A stretch of 64,000 bases of DNA. Origin: a gamma proteobacterium symbiont of Ctena orbiculata (GTDB lineage: Bacteria > Pseudomonadota > Gammaproteobacteria > Chromatiales > Chromatiaceae). Position 1 is the first letter of the stretch. Each line of letters opens with the position of its first letter. Below are positions 33,369 through 42,828 of the stretch, piece by piece. The stretch spans positions 1-64,000 of the forward strand of contig QBVD01000027.1 of the NCBI GenBank assembly GCA_003058525.1. Reading direction: 5' to 3'. A program made the position numbers and the translations under genes. The notes under the pieces are model-generated. The model worked only from the letters and a program-made list of their open reading frames with translations. It did no database searches and was not told the origin of the DNA.

Positions 33369-33767
33369 TTACTTAAATTCAGGAAGTTGGCTGTTCAAAT
33401 ACCACTTTTCCTGCGCTTCATCGTAGAGCCACTCCTGCTGATCCGCGATCTCCTTTACGACCTGGCTCTCCTGAAACACAAATTGAATAACTGCGGTCTG
33501 AACGGCGCGCTTATCACCCAGCATGGTCGGCCCCTGGATCACCTCATAGCCGGTTACCCTGATATTCGCACGCCCCGGGGTTCTGTCCGTCGCAGCATGT
33601 TCCGGATCTTGAAACTTCGACACATGTTGCCCCGAACTCCAGCGTACGGTCGCCTCGTAGCTGCGTAATGTGTCTTGCAGCGTCTGCGCGCGTTTACGCT
33701 CCCCCAGGGTCTGGCATGCCGTGAGCAGGCTTATCAACGACATGATGAGCAATAATTTATGTGACAA
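33369..33767 (-). CDS. Hypothetical lipoprotein
   Basis: 132 residues with a lipoprotein signal (LLIMSLISLLTAC, Cys18) and an alpha/beta domain reading WRSSGQHVSKF-like early and EWLYDEAQEKWYLNS late. Such proteins occur widely in gammaproteobacteria without known function. It is predicted to be periplasm-facing and membrane-anchored. Confidence 0.75.
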   Translation of the reverse strand: MSHKLLLIMSLISLLTACQTLGERKRAQTLQDTLRSYEATVRWSSGQHVSKFQDPEHAATDRTPGRANIRVTGYEVIQGPTMLGDKRAVQTAVIQFVFQESQVVKEIADQQEWLYDEAQEKWYLNSQLPEFK

Positions 33768-33810
33768 CGGTATTTCCTCCTGCAGGCGAATCGATCAAGG
33801 CAACCGGCCG

Positions 33811-34419
33811 CTATACCACCTTGGTGGGTATCACCCCCCGCTGTTCCAGTGCCTCGATCAACTCATGAACGCACTCCTGTACTGTCCGATCCTGAGTCTC
33901 TATGGTTATCTCAGGTTTATTCGGTACATCATAGGGTGCGGATATTCCGGTGAAGTTTGGAATCTCACCCGATCGCGCCTTTTTGTAGAGACCTTTTACA
34001 TCCCGGGATTCACACACCTCCAGAGGACAGCTTACGTAAACCTCGATAAAGTCCCCGTGAGGAAACAACCCTCTGGCACGCTCCCTGTCTTCACGAATGG
34101 GCGAGATAAAGGCTGTAAGGGCGATCACACCCGCATCCACGAACAGCTTTGCCATCTCTCCGATTCTACGTATATTTTCACTCCTGTCCTCGGTACTGAA
34201 TCCAAGATCGCGGCACAAGCCATGACGAACGTTGTCACCGTCGAAGACATAGGTGCGACACTCCCTTTGATGCAGTTCCTCCTCCAGCGCATGGGCCAGT
34301 GTTGACTTGCCGGATCCTGAGAGCCCTGTAAACCACAGCAACTTGGCCCGGTGCCTGTTCATCTTTTCACGCCGTTCACGTGTGACCGTCGCTTCATGCC
34401 AGACAATGTTTTTGTTCAT
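33811..34419 (-). CDS. cysC: Adenylyl-sulfate kinase CysC
   Basis: 202 residues from the ATG at 34419; a TTG nine codons upstream is possible but lacks family sequence. It phosphorylates adenosine 5'-phosphosulfate to PAPS. The P-loop GLSGSGKST, the YVFDGDNVRHGLCRDLGFS segment and EVYVSCPLEVCESRDVKGLY are diagnostic. No cysDN genes are nearby, so it may supply PAPS for sulfation or assimilation from elsewhere. Confidence 0.94.
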   Translation of the reverse strand: MNKNIVWHEATVTRERREKMNRHRAKLLWFTGLSGSGKSTLAHALEEELHQRECRTYVFDGDNVRHGLCRDLGFSTEDRSENIRRIGEMAKLFVDAGVIALTAFISPIREDRERARGLFPHGDFIEVYVSCPLEVCESRDVKGLYKKARSGEIPNFTGISAPYDVPNKPEITIETQDRTVQECVHELIEALEQRGVIPTKVV

Positions 34420-34571
34420 CACGCTCAATCCACCACTCCAAGTCAATTGTCTACGCTACCTGTAAATTGGAAATCAGGCAAACGCCATACAAATTTCAAG
34501 CGAATTATCCACCCTCTCCAATGAAGAGGCTGTTAGAATGGCAGGCTTTTGTAACTGAATGACATAAAACC

Positions 34572-35768
34572 ATGCCCCAGACAGATCGGGAACCACAACG
34601 GGAAGTGATTCTTGGCGATAGCAAGATAACCCTTTTGGGTACAGCCCACGTATCGCGCTCAAGCGTGGAAAAGGTCAAACAACTCCTTGAGACCGGTGAC
34701 TACGATGCGGTGGCGGTGGAGCTGTGTCCAAGCCGTTACAATGCGCTGATCAATCCGGACGACCTGGCAAAAATGGATCTGCTGAAGGTCGTCAGGGAGA
34801 AAAGGGTGATGATGGTGATGGCGAATCTAGCCCTCGGAGCCTATCAGCAAAGGCTGGCTGACCAGTTCAACATCTCCCCCGGAGAGGAGCAGAGGGAAGC
34901 TATCCGCCTTGCCCGGGAATCCCATCGCGACCTGCTGCTGATCGACAGGGAGATCAGCACCACACTCAAGCGGGTGGCGGGCAACCTTTCATGGTGGAAG
35001 CGGTTTGCCCTCTTCACCGGCATCCTCGGCACCATTCTATCCAAGGAGGAGGTCTCTGAAGAGGAGATCGAGCACCTGAAAGAGGGGGATATTCTCGAGA
35101 CAACGTTCGCCGAATTCGCCGAAGACCGCCAAGATCTCTACCTGCCTCTGATCGACGAACGCGACCGATATATGGCCGCCAGATTATTGCAGGAGGTTGC
35201 AAGCAAAGGGCATGAAGATCTGTTGGTTGTGGTGGGGGCCGGTCATATGAACGGTATCGCCAACTACCTGCAAAATCCTACCAGCGCTCCGGATGAGCAG
35301 ATCAGGCAACTCGAACAGGAACCCAAACCCAGTCGCTGGCCGAAGCTGATTCCATGGATCATCGTGGTATTGATATTCAGCGGCTTTATTATCGGCTTTC
35401 AACGCAGCCCTTCATTGGGTTGGCAGCTGGTGGTCGACTGGGTCCTGATAAACGGCGGTTTGTCCGCCCTGGGTGCCTTACTCGCCGCCGCCCATCCGTT
35501 GACCGTCTTCACCGCTTTCTTCGCGGCGCCCCTGACCTCACTGAATCCGACGATTGGCGCAGGCATGGTGACCGCAGCAGCCGAGCTGTTTCTACGCAAA
35601 CCGACAGTTGCCGACTTCGCACGTCTACGCAACGACACCACATCATTTCGTGGTTGGTGGAAAAACCGGGTCTCCCGAACCCTGTTGATTTTTCTCTTCA
35701 GCACCCTGGGTTCAGCGATTGGCACCTATGTCGCCGGATTCAGGATTTTCGAACGACTGGTCGATTGA
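34572..35768 (+). CDS. TraB/PrgY-family membrane protein
   Basis: 398 residues. The N-terminal TraB domain (about 12-235) carries ITLLGTAHVSRSSVEKV, VAVELCPSRYNAL and LVVVGAGHMNGI, the conserved GxxH and E residues of the TIKI/TraB fold. The C-terminal third has about four membrane helices (from residue 255). The family is proposed to be metal-dependent peptidases or regulators of signalling peptides; the substrate here is unknown. Confidence 0.88.
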   Translation: MPQTDREPQREVILGDSKITLLGTAHVSRSSVEKVKQLLETGDYDAVAVELCPSRYNALINPDDLAKMDLLKVVREKRVMMVMANLALGAYQQRLADQFNISPGEEQREAIRLARESHRDLLLIDREISTTLKRVAGNLSWWKRFALFTGILGTILSKEEVSEEEIEHLKEGDILETTFAEFAEDRQDLYLPLIDERDRYMAARLLQEVASKGHEDLLVVVGAGHMNGIANYLQNPTSAPDEQIRQLEQEPKPSRWPKLIPWIIVVLIFSGFIIGFQRSPSLGWQLVVDWVLINGGLSALGALLAAAHPLTVFTAFFAAPLTSLNPTIGAGMVTAAAELFLRKPTVADFARLRNDTTSFRGWWKNRVSRTLLIFLFSTLGSAIGTYVAGFRIFERLVD

Positions 35769-35778
35769 ACTGCAATAC

Positions 35779-37008
35779 TCAATCGACGGCTGCTTCGAGT
35801 GAGTTCATTACGTCACTTATACGCTTAATCCTCTCTCGGCGAATCGCATCACCTAACAGCCTGCCCATCAGCGTAGGATCAAGGGTTGCCGATGACACCT
35901 CTGAAGCAGCCTGGTAGATGCGCATCAGATCATGCGCTTGAGGGTAGGGGCGTTGCCGAAAACCCAGTCGTCCCTGGTAATCTGCCTGACACACCAGGAT
36001 GAATTGTTGTAGGCGCTGCGGCTGGCGAAAGGCATCCAATCCAGCAAGCAGTTTCAGAACCGTTTTCGGCTTTAAATCGTATAATCGATGCAGATATCCA
36101 TGAAATGTGGCGCAACGGCAGGCCAGTTCGCGAAAACGGGTCGGCGCCTTGATGCGACTGCATATCCGTTGAATCGCCTTTACGCCACGAGCCTCATGGC
36201 CATAGTGACTTGGCAATATTCGCTCTGGGGTGGTCGCCTTACCCAAATCGTGGGTAAGCGTGGCGAACCTGACTTCCGGATCATCACTCAAGTCAACGGC
36301 GACCTGTAGCGCCAACATGGTATGTTCACCGCAATCCACCTCCGGATGCCAATGCTTCGGTTGGGGAACGCCCCACAGCGCATCGATTTCCGGGAACACC
36401 CGTTGCAACGCACCCACCCCTCGCAAGGTCTCGAAAAAGGATCTGGGCTGCGGCTCGCCAAGCGCCCCAGACAGCTCTTGCCAAACCCGCTCCGAAACCA
36501 GCTTGTCAAGCCTCCCGGCCACCACCATTTCAACCATCAGGGCCTCAGTCTCAGGCGCCACGGTAAAGCCGAAATCGGCATAGCGCGCCATGAAACGGGC
36601 GACGCGCAGAATGCGGATGGGATCATCGACAAAGGCATCGGAGACATGACGAAGCAGGCGCCTTTGCAGATCTTCACAGCCACCGAAAGGATCGATCAGC
36701 CGTCCCTGCTCATCCTCTGCAATGGCATTGATGGTGAGGTCACGCCGGGCAAGGTCCTGCTCAAGGGTAACCGGACCATCGTCGACGAAGTAGCCTTTGG
36801 CGCCATCCGCAGATCGTCGACTGCGGGCAAGCGCATACTCCTCATGGGTTTCGGGATGGAGATAAATCGGAAAATGGCTGCCGACCTGCTGAAATCCACG
36901 GGCCAACATGATATCGGGATCAGCGCCTACAACGACAAAATCACGCTCCTTGATCGGCCTGCCCATGAGCCTGTCTCTGACGGCCCCGCCTACCAGATAG
37001 GTCTGCAT
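35779..37008 (-). CDS. cca: CCA tRNA nucleotidyltransferase with HD domain
   Basis: 409 residues. The nucleotidyltransferase core shows GGAVRDRLMGRPIKERDFVV, and RRDLTINAIAEDEQGRLIDP follows. The C-terminal HD domain (FATLTHDLGKATTPE) gives phosphatase/phosphodiesterase activity in this subgroup. It builds and repairs the CCA 3' end of tRNAs. Its stop overlaps the convergent neighbourhood of the TraB gene by none; it shares its start base with the DUF4124 gene stop. Confidence 0.95.
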   Translation of the reverse strand: MQTYLVGGAVRDRLMGRPIKERDFVVVGADPDIMLARGFQQVGSHFPIYLHPETHEEYALARSRRSADGAKGYFVDDGPVTLEQDLARRDLTINAIAEDEQGRLIDPFGGCEDLQRRLLRHVSDAFVDDPIRILRVARFMARYADFGFTVAPETEALMVEMVVAGRLDKLVSERVWQELSGALGEPQPRSFFETLRGVGALQRVFPEIDALWGVPQPKHWHPEVDCGEHTMLALQVAVDLSDDPEVRFATLTHDLGKATTPERILPSHYGHEARGVKAIQRICSRIKAPTRFRELACRCATFHGYLHRLYDLKPKTVLKLLAGLDAFRQPQRLQQFILVCQADYQGRLGFRQRPYPQAHDLMRIYQAASEVSSATLDPTLMGRLLGDAIRRERIKRISDVMNSLEAAVD

Positions 37009-37478
37009 CAGTAGCCGCGGATTTCCTTGAAATTTTTCCGTGCGGCCTCGACTTTGTCCTCCGCCTCTTTGATGCGGTCGAAATATTCGGGTTTGATGCG
37101 GCTTCTTCCGCCGCTCAAATATTGTCGATCATCTTCGCCAAGCTCCTTGGTCCGTTCCAGATCGGCTTCAGCATCTTCCAGCTCCTCGCGCGCCTTGGAT
37201 AACCGCTCTTCTCGAGAAGCCTTCTTCTCCAGACGTTTTGCCCTGGCCTCTTCCATTGCCTTGCGGATGGCCGCATTGCGCTCCTCTGTATCGAGTTTCG
37301 ATGCCTCAGAGGGACCCGGCTGAATTTCGATCTTCTCTACCGTACTGTCTGTCTTCGGCGGTGTATCGGTATAGGTCACATTACCCTCGGCATCCACGGA
37401 CCGGTAGACATCTCCCGCTTGCAGCAGGGCCGGCAAGGCCGCTATCAACGATGCCAGAACTGTTATACGTATATCCAT
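37008..37478 (-). CDS. DUF4124 domain-containing exported protein
   Basis: 156 residues: signal peptide (LASLIAALPALLQAG), DUF4124 domain (DVYRSVDAEGNVTYTDTPP) and a highly charged coiled coil (about 55-150). The function of DUF4124 proteins is unknown. It precedes cca with a one-base overlap, so the two are probably one operon. A second DUF4124 gene is found at 59084. Confidence 0.82.
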   Translation of the reverse strand: MDIRITVLASLIAALPALLQAGDVYRSVDAEGNVTYTDTPPKTDSTVEKIEIQPGPSEASKLDTEERNAAIRKAMEEARAKRLEKKASREERLSKAREELEDAEADLERTKELGEDDRQYLSGGRSRIKPEYFDRIKEAEDKVEAARKNFKEIRGY

Positions 37479-37906
37479 GCTAATCCTCGACTACGTGGTT
37501 GATGACCTGTCTCACGCTTGTGTGTGGACTACACACACTGCAGGCACCATGATTTTGAGCAACCACTGTTCGCGTTTGATCTGAACGTTAAGAGGCCCGT
37601 ACTCATTAGACAACAATCTTTCGCTTCATTCATGAATCATTGAGTTCGGTCATGGCTATCATAGGGTCTTCCCGTGTTTGCTCACAAGAGATAACTTCAG
37701 CAACAACCGACAAGTTACTGCTGTCATTTCCCCCGGGATTGGCCTACAGTCTCTCGAAATGGCCACAGTATCCTTCGCAAGATTTTGTAAATCCAGGAAG
37801 AAAACGACTGGTTTGTGCTTGTTATCGCTACATACTGGACTCTAAATTGATAGAGTTAGAAATCCAGGGGTTCCATATCTGACAATGCCGAGGGGAGACA
37901 TTAGAT
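37479..37906. other. Intergenic region between divergent DUF4124 and PilZ genes
   Basis: About 430 bases. The open frame at 37640-37882 has no ribosome site or protein-like character. A small hairpin (CTCTA AATTGA TAGAG) lies near 37840. The promoters for cca-DUF4124 and for the PilZ gene must lie here, but no convincing element can be singled out. Confidence 0.4.
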
Positions 37907-38230
37907 ATGAATGACTTTATCGAGAAGCGCGACTTTTATCGGATGGTGGTGGATGGCGAGGTCCGATACCGTATCGAAGGCGAGAGTCAGGTCTCCACCG
38001 GCAAGGTAAAGAATCTCAGCAATTCAGGCCTGCTGATGAGCTCCGACAGGGAGATGACACCCGGCACCAAGATAATCATTGCCATCATACCGGGTCATTC
38101 CATCACACCCCCCCTGCTGGCGGATGCAAAGGTAATTCGCAGCGATTCCGCCGAGAGCGATCAATTCAATATCGCCTGCAGTATCGACCGCATCCTGACG
38201 GAGAGCGACACAGGCCCCGATTTTCCCTGA
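37907..38230 (+). CDS. PilZ domain protein
   Basis: 107 residues forming a single PilZ domain. The c-di-GMP-binding features are KRDFYRMVVDGEV (RxxxR-like region) and NLSNSGLLM (D/NxSxxG). It is probably a small c-di-GMP effector for motility or surface behaviour. The stop lies one base from the stop of the convergent cytochrome gene. Confidence 0.88.
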   Translation: MNDFIEKRDFYRMVVDGEVRYRIEGESQVSTGKVKNLSNSGLLMSSDREMTPGTKIIIAIIPGHSITPPLLADAKVIRSDSAESDQFNIACSIDRILTESDTGPDFP

Positions 38231-38231
38231 T

Positions 38232-38702
38232 TCAGTTCTTGTACTTCTTGTGGCAGGCCTTGCAGGCTTTGCCCGTCGTCTCCAAGGCCCTGCCGAGGGA
38301 TGCCTTGTCACCATTGACCGCGGTTTCACTCAAACCCCTGGCCGCCTCTGCCAGTTTCTGGTATTTGGCTTCGAAGTCATCGAATTCCATCCAGATTTCC
38401 GGCAGCGCATCACTCTCCTCAGATTCTGAATCCTCGGGAAAGCCTGGCAACAGATTCAGCCCGGAGGCGCTTGCCAGGTCTTTTGCATGATGGGCGAACA
38501 CCTTTTGGTCGAACGGAATCTTGCCTTTCATCATGTTGGACATCGCCTTCATATTCCAGCCGAAGACATTCATCACGCCCTGACGGTACTCGACCGCCCT
38601 CTCTATGTCATCGGCCCACGCTACCGGTGATGCGCATATCAACGATGACGTCAGCGCCAAGGAAAGCATACTCCCGGTGAAACTATTGTTTTTGCACTTC
38701 AT
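38232..38702 (-). CDS. Cytochrome c'
   Basis: 156 residues from the ATG at 38702, chosen for the GGGGGA site seven bases upstream. A signal peptide (LSLALTSSLICASPVAWA) is followed by a four-helix bundle and the C-terminal heme motif CKACHKKYK. Cytochrome c' is periplasmic, with a five-coordinate heme that binds NO and gives protection from nitrosative stress. It is common in purple and sulfur-oxidising proteobacteria. Confidence 0.92.
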   Translation of the reverse strand: MKCKNNSFTGSMLSLALTSSLICASPVAWADDIERAVEYRQGVMNVFGWNMKAMSNMMKGKIPFDQKVFAHHAKDLASASGLNLLPGFPEDSESEESDALPEIWMEFDDFEAKYQKLAEAARGLSETAVNGDKASLGRALETTGKACKACHKKYKN

Positions 38703-38837
38703 TGAAAATCCCCCATGAATCGACAGGATGATGTATTGATAAATTCTATAATTGTAAACTGAAGGGCCATACTTTTTTAGGCTACAATAGTCGATCTGAT
38801 TGTTACCTCGCCACACGCCTCCTGACCCTAGACCGAT

Positions 38838-41800
38838 ATGCAGCCATCGCCACGAATACGTGAGATTCCTTACAACTATACGTCCTTCTCTGACCGGGAG
38901 ATCGTGATCCGGTTCCTTGGCAAACCCATGTGGGAACTGATCGAGGAGCTACGGGGAACTCGCCGCACCGGACGCTCTGCAAGGATGCTGTTCGAAGTAC
39001 TAGGCGATATGTGGGTTATCAGCCGCAATCCCTACCTCCAGGACGACCTGCTCGACAATGAATCACGCCGAGAGGCCCTGATCGGGGCGCTGAAACATCG
39101 CCTTGATCAATTCGAAAACCGTGCCAACGGCAATCAGAAGGCCTTGACCCTGTTGCGTGCGGCAAGGGAAGCCGTGGACAGCTTCCATCGGCGCTTTGAC
39201 GAACTGATGGCGTTGCGCCGCCGCAGCAAGACCAATCTCATCGGTTTGACCCGGCCAGACAACGTGGATTTCAGTGGTTTCGCCCGTGTCTGCCATGCCA
39301 CGGACGCAACCGACTGGCGGGTAGAGATACCCTTCGTTGTGATCACCCCCGACTCCGAGCAGGAGATCGCCCCCATCGTCAAGGCATGCATCGATTCCGG
39401 ATTGACGCTGATCCCCCGCGGCGGAGGTACGGGGTACACCGGCAGCGCCGTACCTCTCGATCCCCATAGCGCGGTAATCAATACCGAAAAACTCGATTTC
39501 ATCGATCAGATCGAGTATCGCGCATTACCCGGTGTCGATGACAAGGTCCCGACCATCCGTGTCGGCGCCGGTGTCGTTACACGCCGTGTATCCGAGATGG
39601 CGGAGGCAAACGGTCTCGCCTTCGCGGTCGATCCCACTTCCCAGGATGCCTCGACCATCGGCGGTAATATCGCCATGAACGCAGGCGGAAAGAAGGCGGT
39701 GCTCTGGGGTACTACCCTCGATAATCTCGCCAGCTGGCGCATGGTGATGCCCAATGGTGAGTGGCTCGAGATCGAGCGCCTCGACCATAATCTTGGCAAG
39801 ATCCATGAACAGGAGGAGGTACGGTTCCGGCTTACCCGCTATCAAAGCGGCAACAATACGCCACAAGCCGAACCAAAGATCCTCAGCATGCCGGGAAGCG
39901 CCTTTCGCAAGGCGGGTCTCGGTAAAGATGTCACCGATAAATTCCTAGCCGGGCTTCCCGGTGTTCAGAAAGAGGGCTGCGACGGCCTGATCACCTCGGC
40001 GCGTTTTATCCTGCACCGGATGCCGCAACAGGTACGCACCCTGTGCATGGAGTTCTTCGGCAGCGACATCGGTAAGGCAGTACCTGCCATCATCGAGATC
40101 AAGCGCTATCTCGACAGGCATGATGAGGTTCAACTGGTCGGCCTGGAACATCTGGATGAGCGCTACTTGAAAGCGGTCAAATACTCCACCAAGGCACCCC
40201 GCCATGAGCATCCGAAAATGGTGCTGTTGGCCGATATTGCCAGTGACAATGAAGAGAGGCTGGAGCACGCGGCCGCAGAGGTCATACGCATGACAGAGGC
40301 CCGGGAAGGGGAGGCCTTTGTCGCCAGCAGTCCGGAGGCGCGCCGCAATTTCTGGCTCGACCGCGCCCGCACGGCAGCGATTTCAGCCCATACCAACGCC
40401 TTCAAGATCAACGAGGATGTGGTCATTCCACTGGACAAGCTGGCCGACTACAGCCGCGGTATCGAACGTATCAACATCGAGGAGTCGATCAAGAACAAGA
40501 TTCGAATCGCCGAAGAGGTTATTACCTATCTCGCCGGTGACCACTCAATGCGCAAACCGGATGACGATTTTGAGACGAGTGACGAAAACCGCTCCATCCT
40601 ACAGGCAAAGCTCGATCTGGCGCGGGAGGCTGTGACACAGGCCCGCCAACGCTGGCACTCGCTGCTCACTCAGCTCGACGCCCCCGCCGATGCTCATGAC
40701 GCACTCTTCGACGAGGCTGTGCAACGCACTGTCGAACCCGGTGACAGATTGCTCGACCTGCTGCTCAGACGCGACCTGGTCGTCTCCTACCGCAACGAAA
40801 TCGCCACCCGCCTGGATGAGATATTCTCCGGGCAGGAGGTACGCCGAATCCGCCGAGCGATGCGTGATATCCACGCCCGTCTGCGAGATTCCCGCCTGTT
40901 CGTCGCCCTGCACATGCATGCCGGTGATGGCAATGTGCACACCAATATACCTGTCCACTCGGACAACTATGCCATGCTGCAGCAGGCAGACCGCATTGTT
41001 GACCGCATAATGGATCTGGCGATTTCTCTCGGTGGAGCGATTTCGGGAGAACATGGCATCGGCCTCACCAAACTGCAATACTTGGCAGCGGACAAACTCA
41101 CCGCATTCGCTGAATACAAACAGGAGGTAGACCCCCAGGGCCGGTTCAATCGCGGAAAGTTGATCGAGGGTGCCGATCTGGAGATGGCCTATACGCCCTC
41201 GCTGCGCTTGCTGGAACAGGAGGCCATCATCCTCGAAGAGAGTGAATTGGGCACGCTCAACGACGAGATTAAGCACTGTTTGCGATGCGGCAAGTGTAAA
41301 CCGGTCTGCATGACCCACATACCCCGCGCCAATCTGCTCTATTCTCCGCGTAACAAGATCCTTGCCACCGGTCTGATCGTGGAGGCCTTTCTCTACGAAG
41401 AGCAGACCCGTCGCGGCATCTCCATGCAACACTTCGCTGAGATGAACGATGTCGCGGACCACTGCACGGTCTGTCACAAATGCGAAATCCCCTGCCCGGT
41501 AAATATCGATTTCGGTGAAGTGACGACGATGATGCGAAAAATCCTCGTCGACCGGGGTAAAAAGCGCAGAAACCTCGGTACAGCCGCCGCAATGACCTTT
41601 CTCAACATCACTCACCCCGCCGCCATCCGCTGGCTGCGCAAGGGACTGGCGGAGTGGGGCTTCAAAGGGCTCAATCTCGGCTATGCACTGGCTGGCAAGG
41701 CCGGTATGCGCAAGCCCAAAAACCAACCGCCCAAAGCCACCACAGGAACACCAAAGCCCCAGGCAATGGTGGTGGAGATGGTGCAAAAACCGATTCGGGT

Positions 41801-42689
41801 CGAACCGCCCAAACTGACCCTGCGGGATGCCCTGAAGCTGGAAACCACAGACTCCGTACCGATCCTGCGCAACCCAAGAAAGGTCAATGAAGAGAGCGAT
41901 GCGATTTTCTATTTTCCCGGTTGCGGTTCTGAACGTCTGTTCAGTGAAATCGGTTTGGCTACCCTTGCCATGCTTTGTGAACTGGGGGCGGAGACAGTCC
42001 TGCCACCCAGCTATCTCTGTTGCGGCTATCCGCAAACCGCAGCCGGCCTCCACGAACGTGGACATCGCATCACCACCGAGAACCGGGTCCTCTTCCACCG
42101 TATTGCCAACACCCTGAACTACATGGATATCAAGACCGTGCTGGTCTCCTGCGGCACCTGTATGGACCAACTGCTGAAATATCAGTTCGAGAAGATCTTT
42201 CCCGGCTGTCGCCTGCTCGATATTCACGAATACATGGTGGAGCGAGGAATCTCGTTACCGGGTAATCAGCAGACCGAGTATCTTTACCACGATCCCTGTC
42301 ACACCCCGATCAAACACTACACACCGCAACAGGTTGCCGGCAAACTGATGGGCAAACCCGTACTGCTGAGCGACCGCTGCTGCGGCGAAGCAGGTACATT
42401 GGGAACCAGCCGCCCCGACATCGCCAATCAGTTACGCTTCAGGAAATCGGAAGAACTCCACAATGGCATAGATAGGCTGCTTAAAAATGACCCGGCTGCC
42501 ACACCGCAGATTAAGCTTTTGACAAGCTGCCCTGCCTGCCTGCAGGGACTCAGTCGCTACACCGACGAGACCGCCTTAAGGCCTGATTATCTGGTACTTG
42601 AAACCATCCGTCAGCTGCATGGCGAGGCGTGGCAACAGCGTTTCATCGATCAACTAATGCAGGATGGCATTGAGCTTGTACTGGTCTAG
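38838..42689 (+). CDS. Large FAD-binding and Fe-S oxidoreductase (D-lactate/glycolate dehydrogenase-like)
   Basis: 1283 residues. An N-terminal DUF3683-type region (about 1-150) is followed by an FAD-binding 4 domain ([19 protein letters not shown], about 190-205) and FAD-oxidase C-terminal domain with [16 protein letters not shown] (about 690). A 4Fe-4S dicluster follows at about 812-890 ([11 protein letters not shown] and [13 protein letters not shown]). Two CCG domains end the protein ([12 protein letters not shown] at about 1025, DPCHTPIK at about 1152). It combines what are separate GlcD/GlcF or LldE-like subunits. The substrate is probably a 2-hydroxy acid, but which one is not known. 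Confidence 0.9.
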   Translation: MQPSPRIREIPYNYTSFSDREIVIRFLGKPMWELIEELRGTRRTGRSARMLFEVLGDMWVISRNPYLQDDLLDNESRREALIGALKHRLDQFENRANGNQKALTLLRAAREAVDSFHRRFDELMALRRRSKTNLIGLTRPDNVDFSGFARVCHATDATDWRVEIPFVVITPDSEQEIAPIVKACIDSGLTLIPRGGGTGYTGSAVPLDPHSAVINTEKLDFIDQIEYRALPGVDDKVPTIRVGAGVVTRRVSEMAEANGLAFAVDPTSQDASTIGGNIAMNAGGKKAVLWGTTLDNLASWRMVMPNGEWLEIERLDHNLGKIHEQEEVRFRLTRYQSGNNTPQAEPKILSMPGSAFRKAGLGKDVTDKFLAGLPGVQKEGCDGLITSARFILHRMPQQVRTLCMEFFGSDIGKAVPAIIEIKRYLDRHDEVQLVGLEHLDERYLKAVKYSTKAPRHEHPKMVLLADIASDNEERLEHAAAEVIRMTEAREGEAFVASSPEARRNFWLDRARTAAISAHTNAFKINEDVVIPLDKLADYSRGIERINIEESIKNKIRIAEEVITYLAGDHSMRKPDDDFETSDENRSILQAKLDLAREAVTQARQRWHSLLTQLDAPADAHDALFDEAVQRTVEPGDRLLDLLLRRDLVVSYRNEIATRLDEIFSGQEVRRIRRAMRDIHARLRDSRLFVALHMHAGDGNVHTNIPVHSDNYAMLQQADRIVDRIMDLAISLGGAISGEHGIGLTKLQYLAADKLTAFAEYKQEVDPQGRFNRGKLIEGADLEMAYTPSLRLLEQEAIILEESELGTLNDEIKHCLRCGKCKPVCMTHIPRANLLYSPRNKILATGLIVEAFLYEEQTRRGISMQHFAEMNDVADHCTVCHKCEIPCPVNIDFGEVTTMMRKILVDRGKKRRNLGTAAAMTFLNITHPAAIRWLRKGLAEWGFKGLNLGYALAGKAGMRKPKNQPPKATTGTPKPQAMVVEMVQKPIRVEPPKLTLRDALKLETTDSVPILRNPRKVNEESDAIFYFPGCGSERLFSEIGLATLAMLCELGAETVLPPSYLCCGYPQTAAGLHERGHRITTENRVLFHRIANTLNYMDIKTVLVSCGTCMDQLLKYQFEKIFPGCRLLDIHEYMVERGISLPGNQQTEYLYHDPCHTPIKHYTPQQVAGKLMGKPVLLSDRCCGEAGTLGTSRPDIANQLRFRKSEELHNGIDRLLKNDPAATPQIKLLTSCPACLQGLSRYTDETALRPDYLVLETIRQLHGEAWQQRFIDQLMQDGIELVLV

Positions 42690-42828
42690 CCAGACGCTAA
42701 CCCGCCAGCGGTAAATAAGGGGTCGTTTCAATATTATTTGAGTGGTTCCGGCGCAATCATGTGCGCCTTACTTCTGCTACTGTTTACTCATACTCAATAC
42801 AATAATAAGCATACTGAAGGTGAGTTTA

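Noticed and set aside
37640-37882. An 80-codon frame between DUF4124 and PilZ genes
   Set aside because: No ribosome site, no helix or strand pattern, and composition like non-coding DNA.
40599-42227. A 542-codon open frame on the minus strand
   Set aside because: Antisense to the Fe-S part of the large FAD oxidoreductase, which has clear motifs. The minus frame has no recognisable domain.
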